Assembly (NCBI GenBank): GCA_947243795.1
Contig: OX365934.1
Location: 186,001 to 250,000, forward strand
Direction: 5' to 3'
Length of the DNA: 64,000 nucleotides
From: Saccharomyces uvarum
Lineage: Eukaryota; Ascomycota; Saccharomycetes; Saccharomycetales; Saccharomycetaceae
The notes below the pieces were generated by a model. It saw only the letters and a list, made by a program, of their open reading frames with translations. It was not told the DNA's origin and did no database searches. This document shows, piece after piece, positions 1 to 10,676 of the stretch. The translations under genes and the position numbers were made by a program. Positions within the stretch are counted from its first letter, which is position 1; every line of letters begins with the position of its first letter.

Positions 1-124
1 AGAAAGATCTCTCTTCCTTTGATCGAGGTGCTTTTGTTTTTCATGCACTGTTAGCTTTACAACTAAAGGTTACCTTCACACTTTAATGTCAACCTTATCT
101 TTACTTTCTTTCTGATATAGTTAT

Positions 125-1405
125 ATGCATCTGGGACGATATTTCGTAACAATGATATCGAAAGCTATATTTGATACTAAAGTCTTAAAAGTCAATCCGC
201 TTTCAATCCACTTCTCTCCGACGGCACATTTAGATGGATCCTTACCGACAATAACTGACCCTGAAACAGAAGCAGCATTACTAGAGGCAGCAAAGATTAT
301 AAGAGATACTGATGAAACTGTAGCCTTTCCAACAGAAACTGTCTATGGGCTCGGGGGCTCTGCGTTGAATGATAATTCGGTGCTTAGCATATATAAAGCC
401 AAGAATAGACCTAGTGATAATCCTTTGATCACACATATTTCATCCATTGACCAACTAAACAGAAAGATTTTTAATCAAGCGCATTCATACGGCGCATCTC
501 TGTCCGACAATATACCTGCAATTTATCGTCCATTAATTTCGAACCTTTGGCCCGGCCCATTAACCATTCTTTTGCCTGTACCACTTTCAAACCACAATAC
601 GTTATCGAAATTAACAACCGCAGACCAGTCCACATTTGCAGTACGCATACCAGCCAATCCAGTTGCTAGAGCATTGATCGCTTTGAGTGATACACCAATA
701 GCTGCACCGTCGGCAAATGCGTCTACCAGGCCATCTCCTACTTTAGCGTCCCATGTTTATCACGATCTGAACGGTAAAATCCCCATGATTCTTGATGGTG
801 GAGCATGCAATGTTGGCGTAGAAAGTACTGTGGTCGATGGGCTATGCAATCCCCCAATGCTACTGCGACCTGGCGGTTTCACTTATGAGGAGATCATTGA
901 ATTAGGCGGCGAAGCTTGGTCTCTTTGTAAAGTCGAGAACAAGAAAACTGTGGAGAAAGGTGAAAAGGTAAGAACGCCTGGTATGAAATATAGACATTAT
1001 TCACCATCGGCCAAGGTCATTTTATTAGTCCCTGACACAAGTGACGCTAATAACAACAAAAAAGAGAACCAGATGAAAAGTTTGAACAGAATGATCAAGA
1101 GTGAAATACAAGCTGATAAGACTGTAAACAAAATTGCTATATTAACTTCGCTGAAATTACAAGATTCCGATCTACAATCCCAGATCGTGGAAGACTCTGA
1201 TTTTTCTTCTAAAACTTTCATCATTGAAAGACTTGGGCGAACGGGTGAAGAAATACAAGCTAACTTATTTGCAGCTCTGAGAAAAGTAGACGAAATTGAT
1301 AACGTTGACTTGATATTCGTTGAAGGTACAAATGAAGATGGAGAAGGGTTGGCTGTCATGAACAGATTGAGAAAAGCAGCAGCAAATAATTGTATACTAT
1401 TTTAA
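125..1405 (+). CDS. SUA5: Sua5 threonylcarbamoyl-AMP synthase
   Basis: A 426-residue protein of the YrdC/Sua5 family. The family uses threonine, bicarbonate and ATP to make threonylcarbamoyl-AMP for the t6A base at position 37 of ANN-decoding tRNAs. The YrdC fold is visible from about residue 57 ([35 protein letters not shown]) to about 255, then a linker with [16 protein letters not shown], then the C-terminal Sua5 domain ending in RLRKAAANN. Length and both ends match S. cerevisiae Sua5 as I recall it. The ATG at 125 is the first in frame; a second Met at residue 10 could give an alternative form. It converges on PMR1 across a 280-bp gap. The variable linker (about 300-345) is the least conserved part. 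Identification is firm. Confidence 0.97.
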   Translation: MHLGRYFVTMISKAIFDTKVLKVNPLSIHFSPTAHLDGSLPTITDPETEAALLEAAKIIRDTDETVAFPTETVYGLGGSALNDNSVLSIYKAKNRPSDNPLITHISSIDQLNRKIFNQAHSYGASLSDNIPAIYRPLISNLWPGPLTILLPVPLSNHNTLSKLTTADQSTFAVRIPANPVARALIALSDTPIAAPSANASTRPSPTLASHVYHDLNGKIPMILDGGACNVGVESTVVDGLCNPPMLLRPGGFTYEEIIELGGEAWSLCKVENKKTVEKGEKVRTPGMKYRHYSPSAKVILLVPDTSDANNNKKENQMKSLNRMIKSEIQADKTVNKIAILTSLKLQDSDLQSQIVEDSDFSSKTFIIERLGRTGEEIQANLFAALRKVDEIDNVDLIFVEGTNEDGEGLAVMNRLRKAAANNCILF

Positions 1406-1560
1406 ATAAAGTTATGATACACTTCCTGAAAAAAGAAATAACGACTAAAATAAGATTGTGTCGTTAATTTGAAGAAACAAAAGAAATAAAATGTACGCAT
1501 TTTTATATTGCTTTTCTGTACACGATTATTTATTCAAATATGTTCATCTTAGTATCCGTT

Positions 1561-1582
1561 GTATATATATATATATATATGT
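1561..1582. repeat. (TA)n microsatellite between SUA5 and PMR1
   Basis: A run of about ten alternating TA units in the convergent SUA5/PMR1 spacer. Such AT-rich tracts are common near yeast 3' ends, where they act as efficiency elements for polyadenylation; that role here is inference. Confidence 0.8.
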
Positions 1583-1685
1583 TTCCATTAATTAGTACAT
1601 CTTCTATAAGAGGACCAGGGACGTTTTTTGAATAAGAAAGAAGAAATGAGGGTAAAAAAAAAGGCAACATAAAGATGACCATGTA

Positions 1686-4538
1686 TCAAACATTGGAGTA
1701 ATATGTTGGGTCTCTTTCGTTCATTTTCCTCATCCACAGTTTTCTCAATTCATCCACAATGAATACACTACTACTGATGAGTAATAGCAGTAATATGTCA
1801 GACACCCCTAAACTTTCGGTTTTAAAGATACTTTGGAAAAACGGTATATATATAGCACACATTTGACCCAATAGAGAAAGTCCGACCGCATAGTTGAACA
1901 TCTTGTTCGTGAAAAATCCAACTTCGAAGATTGATTTAGTATTATGTCTACACGCCAAAGCATTGAACATATCGAAGAAAACAAAGCAAGTGAAAGTCAT
2001 AGTAGTATCTCTAGCAGTTACTTTACCATCTTCGGCCATCTCTTTGACAAAAATGTAAACCGTTCCTATAATGATACAAGTTGCGGTAGTAATTAAACGT
2101 TTCATCACCTCATGAGTCAAAATTTTATCAGTACGTTTTCTTGGAGGTTTCTTCATAACTTCATGATCTACAGGTTCCACACCTAATGATTGAGCTGGTG
2201 GACCATCCATTAGAATATTAATCCAAAGAATTTGCATCGCGTTTAATGGGTTGGGTAGTTTGAATGCAGTAGACAGGGCAACCAACGATAACGCGGCCAC
2301 AGAGGTAGACAATTGAAAAGTCAGAAAGTTTTGAATATTATTGAAAATACCTTTACCTTCTTCAATCGCAGTTAAGATGGTACTAAAATCATCATCGGTT
2401 AAAACCATATCAGAAGCTTCTTTGGCTACATCTGTACCAATTCTCCCCATTGAGATACCGATATCTGAGAGTTTCAACGCAGGAGCGTCGTTAACACCAT
2501 CTCCAGTCATCGCTACCACATCGCCTCTCTTCCTTAATGCACGAACAATGTTTAGTTTATGTTCAGGAGTAGCACGAGCAAAGATATTAACATGATCAAT
2601 GACATTAGCCAATTGGTCATCTGACATCTTTTCTAATTTATCACCGGTTAAAACAGAAAGCTTTGGATCAATAACCGGGATACCAATTTGTCTTGCTATG
2701 TTTACAGCAGTATTTTCGGAATCACCAGTGATCATAATAATATGAACACCCCCCTGTAGAAGTTGCTCAATAGCAAATTTGACATTTGGTCTTGGAGGGT
2801 CGTTCATACCGATCAACCCAGTAAATGTTAAATCTTTGATTAGGTCTTCCGTTAGCAAAGTTGATGAATCGGATAATATCAGTTTGGCGAAGCCGAGGAC
2901 ACGTAAACCTTCGGAAGCCATTGAATTTGCACACTCAATAATTGTATCTTTTTGAGTTTCAGTCAGTTTTTCAGTTTTTTTACCCTTTGATTTCAAATGG
3001 CTTGTAGAACACTCCAAGATTTTTTCAAACGCACCTTTAACATATACTGTGCACTTGTTGTCAGCAGGATTAAGAATTTTGGTGGCCATGAATTTTCTTC
3101 TGGAATTGAATGGGAGTTCTTGAACTTTTTGAACGGTGTTTCTAAGATCAGGCATTTCATAGTTTGTTAATAGTTCTAAAAGGGCCACATCAGTTGGGTT
3201 ACCCAAAAATGAAGCATGTTCTTGAGAGAAGGAGGCATTGTTACAAAGGTTCCCGATGGTTAGGGTTTCCCGGACGTCTTCAGTTAGGTAATTTTTCAAA
3301 TTTCCACTAGAATTTTTAGTTTTCTTATTTTTGTCTAATGACAAAACGTTCAACTTATTGGACATACTATCTAAGCACCAAAGTTTGGATATAGTCATAT
3401 GGTTTGAAGTTAAAGTACCGGTTTTATCAGAGCAAATGACGTTAACAGAGCCCAAAGTTTCGACACTTGGTAATCTTCTTACAATAGCTTTACGCTTTGC
3501 CATTCTTAAGACACCCAATGCTAAAGTAACTGTGACAATGATCGGCAACCCTTCTGGAATTGCAGCAACCGCTAATGAAACCGATATTTGAAACATTTCC
3601 AACCAAGATCTACCTTGGATGACACCCACTAAGCAAATCATACCAATAACGATGAAACTTACCAATGATAAATCTTTCCCCAGTTTGTCCATTGTTAATT
3701 GTAGTGGAGTCTTTGGCTTTTCGATATTATTCATCATTTCAAAAACTGCACCAAATGAAGTGTTTGTTCCTGTTCCAACAACGATACCTTTACCGTGGCC
3801 TTCTTTGACCAAAGTACCCATATAAGCTATGCAGGTTCTTTCAGCGATCGGTACAATTGAGTTAGGCTGGTCGTTGAAGGAAGACTTCTCAATTGTTTCT
3901 GAGGTTTTGTGAACAGGTTCATTCTCACCAGTTAAATTACTTTCATCAATGGTCAAATCGGTGGCTTCAATGATTCTAAGGTCTGCGGGAATTCTGTCAC
4001 CTATCCTGAAATGGACCAAATCGCCCGGAACCAAAGTGGAAGCCAACACATGACTTTCTTGGCCACATCTCATCAGATGGCATTCGGCAGGCACCAATTT
4101 ATTCAAAGCTTCTAGTGATTTTTCAGATCTATATTCTTGGACAAACCCGACAGTAACCACAATGAAAATGGCTAGAGTGATACTGATAGCATCATCGGTA
4201 TTTCCCATGCAGAAAGAGACGACTGCAGACCCGATCAATAGTAGGATCAATCTATCTTCAATGAAGTTAGACAGGAACTTTTTGAAAAGACTCTCATCAT
4301 CTTCTACGGTTATTTCATTAGCGCCATGAAGTGCTCTCCTGTTAGTGGCCTCACTTGAGGATCTTAAACCATTGTTCCCATCAGTCTGGAGTTGTTCAAG
4401 AGTTTCTTCTATCGATAAGGTACAGTATTCTAAGGAAGGATTTGGCTTCGACAGAGCATCTGTGGTGGCGTCTATTATGTCTCTTTCGCGGTTTGAGTCT
4501 TCATCGAGAAGACTCGCATTAAATGGATTATCACTCAT
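1686..4538 (-). CDS. PMR1: Pmr1 Golgi Ca2+/Mn2+ P-type ATPase
   Basis: A 950-residue P2A (SPCA) ATPase, the same length as S. cerevisiae Pmr1. It pumps Ca2+ and Mn2+ into the Golgi, supporting secretory glycosylation and Mn detoxification. Visible motifs: an N-terminal cytosolic region, the actuator TGE loop (LTGENEP, about 203-207), M4 PEGLP with Glu329, the phosphorylated Asp371 in DKTGTLT, the nucleotide-binding KGAFE, the hinge [15 protein letters not shown], and M6 [10 protein letters not shown]. About ten membrane segments are apparent. The C-terminus ends in a short polar tail. It is transcribed toward SUA5 and shares a 672-bp divergent promoter with CUP2. A calcineurin/Crz1-type box lies upstream at 4764-4772. 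Nothing looks broken. Confidence 0.98.
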   Translation of the reverse strand: MSDNPFNASLLDEDSNRERDIIDATTDALSKPNPSLEYCTLSIEETLEQLQTDGNNGLRSSSEATNRRALHGANEITVEDDESLFKKFLSNFIEDRLILLLIGSAVVSFCMGNTDDAISITLAIFIVVTVGFVQEYRSEKSLEALNKLVPAECHLMRCGQESHVLASTLVPGDLVHFRIGDRIPADLRIIEATDLTIDESNLTGENEPVHKTSETIEKSSFNDQPNSIVPIAERTCIAYMGTLVKEGHGKGIVVGTGTNTSFGAVFEMMNNIEKPKTPLQLTMDKLGKDLSLVSFIVIGMICLVGVIQGRSWLEMFQISVSLAVAAIPEGLPIIVTVTLALGVLRMAKRKAIVRRLPSVETLGSVNVICSDKTGTLTSNHMTISKLWCLDSMSNKLNVLSLDKNKKTKNSSGNLKNYLTEDVRETLTIGNLCNNASFSQEHASFLGNPTDVALLELLTNYEMPDLRNTVQKVQELPFNSRRKFMATKILNPADNKCTVYVKGAFEKILECSTSHLKSKGKKTEKLTETQKDTIIECANSMASEGLRVLGFAKLILSDSSTLLTEDLIKDLTFTGLIGMNDPPRPNVKFAIEQLLQGGVHIIMITGDSENTAVNIARQIGIPVIDPKLSVLTGDKLEKMSDDQLANVIDHVNIFARATPEHKLNIVRALRKRGDVVAMTGDGVNDAPALKLSDIGISMGRIGTDVAKEASDMVLTDDDFSTILTAIEEGKGIFNNIQNFLTFQLSTSVAALSLVALSTAFKLPNPLNAMQILWINILMDGPPAQSLGVEPVDHEVMKKPPRKRTDKILTHEVMKRLITTATCIIIGTVYIFVKEMAEDGKVTARDTTMTFTCFVFFDMFNALACRHNTKSIFEVGFFTNKMFNYAVGLSLLGQMCAIYIPFFQSIFKTESLGVSDILLLLLISSSVFIVDELRKLWMRKMNERDPTYYSNV

Positions 4539-4763
4539 GATTTATTATCGCCTGCTTTGTTTTTTTACAGTAGCTTACGTTTAGTTCCGGTCTTGTCTTG
4601 TCTTACCCAACTTTAAGGATATTATTATAGTTGGTAGTATTATTATAAATGGGAAGGAAAAGAACGAGGCGAGGCAGATGCTAGTACGATGTAAGCAGAG
4701 AGAGGTACAGAAAACAAAGATTCTCCAACAAACGCTTAAAGGAAGGACGAGTTAGAATGGACG

Positions 4764-4772
4764 GTGGCTGAG
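4764..4772 (+). promoter_or_regulatory. Candidate Crz1 (calcineurin-dependent) site
   Basis: GTGGCTGAG, about 226 bp upstream of the PMR1 start, resembles the GGTGGCTG core of calcineurin-dependent response elements. PMR1 is a known calcineurin/Crz1-responsive gene in S. cerevisiae. Binding here is inferred from the motif only. Confidence 0.4.
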
Positions 4773-5029
4773 GGGGGCACAATCTAAACTAATGAACAGA
4801 TGGGGCCAGCACTTGATAAAAAATAAAAAGCGGTTTTTAATCGAGAATCTCGTCTTGGAAATCAGAATGAGAAAAATATGCAGCGAAATGCAGAATGGAA
4901 AAAAAATAGCGATCGGTCTTGTGCGGTGTGGCTATCTGAGGAAGTACTGATCCTGCAATTGATACCGCCCATAGTGAAGAACGTAATTTTGCCCACACAC
5001 CTTCCACCACTGCAATTTGCAAGAAATAT

Positions 5030-5064
5030 TCGCCAAAAAGTCGCCAAAACGAGGCGAAGTCGCC
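5030..5064. repeat. Clustered TCGCC boxes upstream of CUP2
   Basis: Three direct TCGCC boxes (5030, 5041, 5060) and one inverted GGCGA (5053) in 35 bp. The last pair forms GGCGA-AG-TCGCC. The cluster is 145-180 bp before the CUP2 start. Function unknown. Confidence 0.6.
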
Positions 5065-5210
5065 AGGGTGCGCAAGCGCGCAGGGTAAGCGCTCCAGGGT
5101 CTGGGTCGGAGATTACTAAAAGCTGGACGATATAGTAGTAGCTATGGCAATTTGATGGTGAAAAAGGTGGGGTTGATGGGGAGGAGGCTGATAACCGTAG
5201 CGATAAAAGG

Positions 5211-5909
5211 ATGGTGGTGATTAACGGGGTCAAATATGCTTGCGAAACGTGTATCAGGGGCCATAGGGCGGCGCAGTGCACCCACACAGATGGCCCGCTG
5301 CAGATAATCAGGCGTAAAGGTAGGCCATCGACCACATGTGGTCATTGTAAAGAGCTGAGGAGAACCAAGAATTTCAACCCTTCCGGCGGGTGCATGTGTG
5401 CTTCTAAGCGACGGCTGGCGGTGGGCAGCGAGGAAGACGAGTCGCGGTGCCGTTGCGATGAAGGCGAGCCCTGTAAGTGCCACACCAAGAGAAAGACTAG
5501 TAGGAAGCAGAAGGTCGCATCGTGCCATAGCTCAGCTAGTCCTGAAGCAGCGACCGTTAAAAATCTCGGCGTACTAGACTTGGAGGCTTCTTTGGGCCTG
5601 AACAGTGTCGATCTTATTGACCTGAGCCCCTCGTCGTATGTGGACATGACCACAACCCTGTCCAGCTTGGAGTCACCCCTGCAAAGCGATGGCGCCAAGA
5701 CAGACGACATAGACGATCTAGGGTTGCCTCTTCTCGACTCTTTCCAGCAAGGCCGCGATCCGGCTGCAACCCTCCCTAGTGCCAATGCAAGCGCGGACAC
5801 AAATCCAATTACTGACACTCATCTAAACGATGTTGACATTCCGTTTTCCATTAATGAGTTGAACGAGCTTTACAAGCAAGTATCGCCGCATACTTCACAT
5901 TCAAAATAA
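5211..5909 (+). CDS. CUP2: Cup2/Ace1 copper-responsive transcription activator
   Basis: A 232-residue copper-fist factor. On binding Cu(I) the family activates metallothionein (CUP1) and SOD1. Residues 1-40 form the Zn-containing copper fist (C11, C14, C23, H25, then the minor-groove arm RRKGRPS). Residues about 43-110 carry the copper-cluster cysteines in CxxC and CxC patterns (TTCGHC, GGCMCAS, RCRCDEGEPCKCH). The rest is an acidic, Ser/Thr-rich activation region ending in FSINELNELYKQ. It is slightly longer than the 225-residue S. cerevisiae protein; the extra length falls in the poorly conserved middle of the activation domain. The ATG start gives the canonical MVVINGVKYAC terminus. Long antisense frames here are shadows. 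Confidence 0.96.
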   Translation: MVVINGVKYACETCIRGHRAAQCTHTDGPLQIIRRKGRPSTTCGHCKELRRTKNFNPSGGCMCASKRRLAVGSEEDESRCRCDEGEPCKCHTKRKTSRKQKVASCHSSASPEAATVKNLGVLDLEASLGLNSVDLIDLSPSSYVDMTTTLSSLESPLQSDGAKTDDIDDLGLPLLDSFQQGRDPAATLPSANASADTNPITDTHLNDVDIPFSINELNELYKQVSPHTSHSK

Positions 5910-5986
5910 AGCATCTGGATAACCATATGCATATACATACGTAAAATATATATACCCCAAAAGAACCAAATAGGTGTGCAACTATT

Positions 5987-7297
5987 CTAGAGTTTTAGGT
6001 TTTGTAGTTTCTCTTCGGTTTCTTTGATTGTAGAATTGCTGATGCCTTCTTTTCTTGAGTTGGTGTTTTCATCATTCAAGTAAATAGACAATCTTTCATC
6101 GCTGACCTCCAATATACTTTTTTGATCGTTGCTTTGCAAAGATGTCAACCGGATAATGTACTCGAGTAGCGTTATCGATGAAGTTTTGTCTTCCAATGAC
6201 TTTTCTTCCTCACTTTCGCCCTCTTCCCCACTATCTTCTTCTTCTTCTTCTTCTTCTTCTTCTTCGTCTTCTTCCACTTCTTCATATCCGCTCACCGCAT
6301 ACCAAGTAATGTCTTCGGCGGGGCCCTTTTCTGCTCCGGTAGTCCCGTTCTCCTTGTCATCGTGAGAGTCTATCTTCAACACCAACACTGGTGAATCTTG
6401 TTCTTCCAATCGAAGAAGCTTGCCGGAAACACTAAAAAATAACTTTTTCGTATGGTTCAAATCTATAGTAAGTTCTTGTGGTGTGTCCTCTTTGTCGTCA
6501 TTTTCATGATACCTGCCATCATTGAAGTCTTGCTCTATTTTCATAAAATAGTCAAATTCTTTTTCTGAAGAGTGTTGCCTACATATTCTCACTCGTGCTC
6601 GTTTCATATCTTCCTTCCAAACTATCCCCGATTGCCCATTGCTTTCTGAGGTCAAATTATAGAAAATAGAAAACAACGTTACTTCAAAAATAGGCCCCAC
6701 TTGAACTTGTAGTTCTTTTTGGTCTTCTTTTGCTTTTTTACTGCTTTTCATGGCATTCTCGTATTTTCTATTGCTTTCATTAACACAATCAGAAGCTTTT
6801 AATAACAAACCTGGCGAGATTTGATAAGGAAGTGCACTATTTAGGTTGGCGCCTGATGTGGTCAAAGAAAGATTAATAAATGGGGTGATTTCTTCTATCC
6901 TTAGTAACAAGTCTTTAATATAGTTCTCCACCGCTTTAATAGCTTCATTCTGTGTTTTTGCACTTCTTGAGCCCTCAACCTTTTCCGTCATTTCATTTAT
7001 CTTTTCATCAAACCTATCAATCTCTTCCTTTAAATCCTTAGTTAATCTCAACGTGATCTGTAAATTCGTGTTCCCTCTTGCTGCCACCAATTTTATCAGA
7101 TCAATGGCACTGGATACAATAGCCATACGACTTTCCAATTTGAACTTCAATTGATCTATCCTTCTGGCATCATCCTTGGGGATCTGGATAACAAAGTTCG
7201 CTATTGTCTTTAATGCATACGTTGATGCTATCGATATGCCGGATTTTATAGCAAACGTAACGGCCTGTGAGCCTGCTTTGGCAAGGATCTCATCCAT
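5987..7297 (-). CDS. YRB30: Yrb30 RanGTP (Gsp1)-binding protein
   Basis: A 436-residue protein. The family binds Gsp1-GTP, blocks RanGAP-stimulated hydrolysis and takes part in nuclear protein export. I chose the Met at 7297 (MDEILAKAGSQAV) because it matches the S. cerevisiae start; the frame runs 16 codons further upstream with no family support. The N-terminal part is helical and charged. The Ran-binding part is the conserved middle (ITPFINLSLTTSGA, ELTIDLNH, KKLFFSVSGKLLRLEEQD). A run of about 15 acidic residues, mostly Glu, encoded by a TTC/CTT microsatellite on this strand (near 6236-6275), precedes the conserved SSITLLEYIIRLTSLQSND. The acidic tract is variable in length between species. 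It lies tail to tail with CUP2 and downstream of RAD54 in the same orientation. Confidence 0.94.
   Translation of the reverse strand: MDEILAKAGSQAVTFAIKSGISIASTYALKTIANFVIQIPKDDARRIDQLKFKLESRMAIVSSAIDLIKLVAARGNTNLQITLRLTKDLKEEIDRFDEKINEMTEKVEGSRSAKTQNEAIKAVENYIKDLLLRIEEITPFINLSLTTSGANLNSALPYQISPGLLLKASDCVNESNRKYENAMKSSKKAKEDQKELQVQVGPIFEVTLFSIFYNLTSESNGQSGIVWKEDMKRARVRICRQHSSEKEFDYFMKIEQDFNDGRYHENDDKEDTPQELTIDLNHTKKLFFSVSGKLLRLEEQDSPVLVLKIDSHDDKENGTTGAEKGPAEDITWYAVSGYEEVEEDEEEEEEEEEEDSGEEGESEEEKSLEDKTSSITLLEYIIRLTSLQSNDQKSILEVSDERLSIYLNDENTNSRKEGISNSTIKETEEKLQNLKL
6236..6275. repeat. Coding (CTT)n microsatellite, poly-Glu in YRB30
   Basis: Near-perfect TCT/CTT triplet tract read as GAA/GAG codons on the minus strand inside YRB30. 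Trinucleotide tracts of this kind change length readily. Confidence 0.85.
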
Positions 7298-7720
7298 TGT
7301 ACTGGAGATTATTCTGTTTTCAATGGGCAAGTTCAACCTTTCCAATGTTTGGTGCTTGCTTTTGGGCGTGTGGCTCCTTTACCATGTAAGGCTGTCTGGC
7401 CACCATCTTTTCTTAGTGCTTTCGGTTGGCAACTTGTCGCTATAAAAAACCAAAAACAATAAAAAATAGGTCCATATAATATGTCGTCATATTTGCCATA
7501 TGAATTAGCTCAACGCATCTAGTTTTACATAGATTTTATGATTACACTTTTAATGAAAATACATATGACAGTATTTATAAATTTGACCCCACCTTGCATT
7601 GTTTTATTATGTCAACATATATGACTGTTCCCACCGTTGGGAATATTTTTGACCTTTCGGCAGTTGATTTCTTTCTCTTTTCCTGGTTATCCTCTTAAAT
7701 AACAAATATATAGGAGGAGA
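7298..7720. other. YRB30 promoter / RAD54 3' region
   Basis: 423 bp between two minus-strand genes. It is AT-rich with several ATATG steps. A GGTGGC core lies on the minus strand at 7399-7404, about 105 bp before YRB30. No gene or RNA is apparent. Confidence 0.6.
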
Positions 7721-10411
7721 CTAATGTGAGATATATTGAAATGCGAAACTGATATCGTCGTAATGATGTTCGTTTTTTAGTAGATGGTCGTTTGTCTTTT
7801 CCAAAGCGTCATGATTCAAATGATTCCAAGTAGTTGCATCACCATAAAGCATAGCAGGTGCTCTTTTCAATTGTTTTCCCTGCGCATTACAACGATTACA
7901 ATGGTAAGTTTCGTGTGTCTCACATATTGTGTTGTCATTTTTCTGGAATAGTTGTTTTAAGTTATCAGAACTATACAGTCTTTCAACATCTTCTTTTGCA
8001 TCGACTACACATGAACTCAAACTCATTTTCATTGATTGTCTTTGATAAATTTTTTCCTCTATCGTACCAGTCGATATGAATCTGTAAATAAAACAATCCT
8101 TTTTCTGACCGTCTCTCCATACACGTGCCAACGCTTGTTGATCAGCAGCTGGATTCCAATCCGGGTCCATTAGGATTAATCTGTTTGCACCGATTAAGTT
8201 AATACCACAACCACCTGCTTTGGAACTCAAAAGAAAAATGAATTCCTGACTCTCAGGATCATTGAATCTATCCACCAACTTCTGTCTCTTGTTGATTGAC
8301 AGTGTACCATCTAACCGTGCGGCACTGTAATGCTTGTATCTACACATTCTTTCTATCAGATCCAACGTTTGAGTATAATTGGAAATCAAGACAATCTTAT
8401 CATCGGATTCGGTTTTAATCTTGTGAAGAAACCTTTCCAAAATGGAGAATTTGGCAGAATACTTGGTTTGGATATCCCTCGCTTTCGAATTGGGCATGCT
8501 GTAATCATCAGGTAACTCCAAATCTTCATCATCCTCGAATTCGTCTTCAAAATTCAAAAGGTTAGGATGATTACATAGTTTCTTTAAGATACCAATTGCT
8601 CTTAATGGCTGGCTGCCACCCATGCCCTTAACCACTTTTTTCACTTCTCTGGACTTGAGTAATTTATAGTATAGACTGTTTTGCAATGGCTTTAAGTTGA
8701 CGAAAATAACGTTTTCATACTTACAAGGTAGATACTTGGACAAAATGTCATTAGTACGACGGATGATGAATTTGGAGACGATCGTAGATAGTTTTTGCAA
8801 TTGCGCCTCACCCTTTGTGATTTCTTTATCGGTAGCGTCAGCATCACGCCCCCTCAAAATAGGAAGTTCGAAATTCTTTCTGAACTCTGCTCTGGAGCCC
8901 AATAAGCCGGGATTGGAGAAGCTCAGCAGGGCAAAATACTCGGAAAGATCGTTTTGGATGGGTGTACCGGATAAAATGACTCTTCTGGGACAATTGATGC
9001 TATCCAAAGCTGTGAAAGTCAAGGAATCGCCATTTTTCAAACGATGACCTTCGTCGGCCAGCATCAAACCCACGTCGGAGTTCTTCAATTGGTCAACATT
9101 GCGACGCAAAGTCTCATACGATATGATCAAAACGGGTTTGACGATGTTTCTGCCCTGGGCCTGAGCCCAGGTATGAATGGCTTGTGACACTGTGGTGTTA
9201 CCTCCACCCATCGAAGACTTTTTTCCGTCAATGGCTAGGGGAGATAAGGTATTGGGGCCCAGCCATTTGATTAGTTCATTGGCCCAATTGTTGACCAGGG
9301 AGGAGGGACAAACGATAATACACTTGTCAATGAGCCGTTTCCCCTGCGGGCCCTGTCTTAGTAGTGTCCACATCAGTGCTATACATTGCAAGGTCTTACC
9401 CAGCCCCATTTCATCGGCCATGATACAGCCGTACGCACCTCTATTGTTTCCTTCAGTCTTTTGCGACTGCACAAGCGCCTTCTCGTCACTCTTTAACGGG
9501 TCTTCACTAGAAGTGTTGAAGGCTTCCGCCTCTAGAAAGTCCTTCATGACTAGCCCCGTGACACAACGATACAGAAACCTGACACCTTCCACTTGATGCG
9601 GTCTTAAAATCTTGGCCAGTTTTGGATCGATGACAACGGGGACATTGGCAAACTTTTTGTTGTTTTCCGCGGAGTTCCCGGAATCACCCAGCAGCTCACG
9701 TAAGGATTTATTTCTCACCCCATTTGTCATTAGTGAAGGGTGATGCCCTATTTTTTGTGTGGCTTTTTGTTCTGGGCTCTCTTCTTTGTTTGCCCTCTCC
9801 TTCTCCTGGGTGCTCTTGGCCACTTTTTTCAACTCTTCCTCCTTGGTGTCCAGAGAAGTGTCATGGACAATCATTTCACCATCAACGGATGGATCGTACA
9901 GCACTATGGCGAATTCGTCGGTCGGATCGTGTAATGGTCTTGGTTCTGGTGTGATTTTCTTTTTCATCCCCAGGGTCAAAGGCAAACTGTGCCTTTGTAT
10001 ATAGCCCTTGATGGGGACAGTAAAGGACCTTTTCAAAGTGTATTCGATGTGACTTAGCCTTGTCGGGTCCTTGACCAGTCTTTGAGCACTGAGAGCATCC
10101 TTCCGTCGTTTAGTCAGCTGAGCTAAACTGATGTCCTGGACATACTCCGCTTGTTCAGCGCCCACATCCAGTCCAGAGTACGACACAGTGGAGGACCTTT
10201 TCCGCAGGCATCTTCCTCCGACGATAATGTCAGTCCCGGTGGCGATTTTACCAGCAGCGGGCTGGATGTGTGTATTCTTGTAGGGAACCTTGAATGGCTT
10301 CGTTAGCTGACTTACGGAGTCCTGCACATTGATAGGTCTCGGTACTAGTCTCGGCCGCTCACCGGCTCCTATTCCATTCGGTGGTCTGTCTGGTAGTCTG
10401 CGTCTTGCCAT
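7721..10411 (-). CDS. RAD54: Rad54 Snf2-family translocase for homologous recombination
   Basis: An 896-residue Snf2-family dsDNA translocase. It partners the Rad51 filament in strand exchange, remodels chromatin at breaks and removes Rad51 from duplex DNA. The basic N-terminus (MARRRLPDRPP) is the Rad51-interacting region. The RecA-like domain 1 carries Walker A DEMGLGKT with Lys339, DEGH at 453-456 and SGTPIQND. Domain 2 carries LLSSKAGGCGINLIGA, DPDWNP and the arginine motif QALARVWRDGQ. The C-terminal CxxC region (CETHETYHCNRCNAQG) ends the protein. It is two residues shorter than S. cerevisiae Rad54 as I recall it. An MCB box (10671-10676) fits its known G1/S expression. Intact. Confidence 0.98.
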   Translation of the reverse strand: MARRRLPDRPPNGIGAGERPRLVPRPINVQDSVSQLTKPFKVPYKNTHIQPAAGKIATGTDIIVGGRCLRKRSSTVSYSGLDVGAEQAEYVQDISLAQLTKRRKDALSAQRLVKDPTRLSHIEYTLKRSFTVPIKGYIQRHSLPLTLGMKKKITPEPRPLHDPTDEFAIVLYDPSVDGEMIVHDTSLDTKEEELKKVAKSTQEKERANKEESPEQKATQKIGHHPSLMTNGVRNKSLRELLGDSGNSAENNKKFANVPVVIDPKLAKILRPHQVEGVRFLYRCVTGLVMKDFLEAEAFNTSSEDPLKSDEKALVQSQKTEGNNRGAYGCIMADEMGLGKTLQCIALMWTLLRQGPQGKRLIDKCIIVCPSSLVNNWANELIKWLGPNTLSPLAIDGKKSSMGGGNTTVSQAIHTWAQAQGRNIVKPVLIISYETLRRNVDQLKNSDVGLMLADEGHRLKNGDSLTFTALDSINCPRRVILSGTPIQNDLSEYFALLSFSNPGLLGSRAEFRKNFELPILRGRDADATDKEITKGEAQLQKLSTIVSKFIIRRTNDILSKYLPCKYENVIFVNLKPLQNSLYYKLLKSREVKKVVKGMGGSQPLRAIGILKKLCNHPNLLNFEDEFEDDEDLELPDDYSMPNSKARDIQTKYSAKFSILERFLHKIKTESDDKIVLISNYTQTLDLIERMCRYKHYSAARLDGTLSINKRQKLVDRFNDPESQEFIFLLSSKAGGCGINLIGANRLILMDPDWNPAADQQALARVWRDGQKKDCFIYRFISTGTIEEKIYQRQSMKMSLSSCVVDAKEDVERLYSSDNLKQLFQKNDNTICETHETYHCNRCNAQGKQLKRAPAMLYGDATTWNHLNHDALEKTNDHLLKNEHHYDDISFAFQYISH

Positions 10412-10670
10412 TAGTAATGGGGGAGCGTTTCCTTTCTTGCGTTAAGGCTTGTTTTGAACGTTTGCTGTATTCTATCCTTTGGTAGTGCCTCTGCCGGATA
10501 AAACAAAATCGTTACTAACTAAACGTTGATAGTTGGTTGCTATCCTAAGTGAGAGAGACCGATGGACCTTACCTTAACTTCAAATAGATCTTCTATCATT
10601 TCTTTTTTTTTGCTTTTGTTTGTATTTCTTTTTGTTTTTTTACTTGCGCGAAACTTTGCTACATTGGGTA

Positions 10671-10676
10671 ACGCGT
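10671..10676. promoter_or_regulatory. MCB box (ACGCGT) upstream of RAD54
   Basis: A perfect ACGCGT, 260 bp before the RAD54 start. MBF binds this palindrome to drive late-G1 transcription, and RAD54 is cell-cycle regulated in S. cerevisiae. Confidence 0.55.

Larger units (their letters stand above)
4539..5210. other. PMR1/CUP2 divergent intergenic region
   Basis: A 672-bp shared promoter region. The PMR1-proximal half is AT-rich with a TATTATTATAAAT stretch near 4630. It holds a Crz1-like GTGGCTGAG at 4764. The CUP2-proximal half is GC-rich with repeated TCGCC boxes (5030-5064) and GCGC motifs (5070-5090). The ORFs here and antisense to CUP2 look spurious. Confidence 0.7.

Noticed and set aside
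5142-5818. Long frames antisense to CUP2
   Set aside because: They mirror the coding bias of CUP2 and correspond to the dubious YGL165C of S. cerevisiae; no protein family features.
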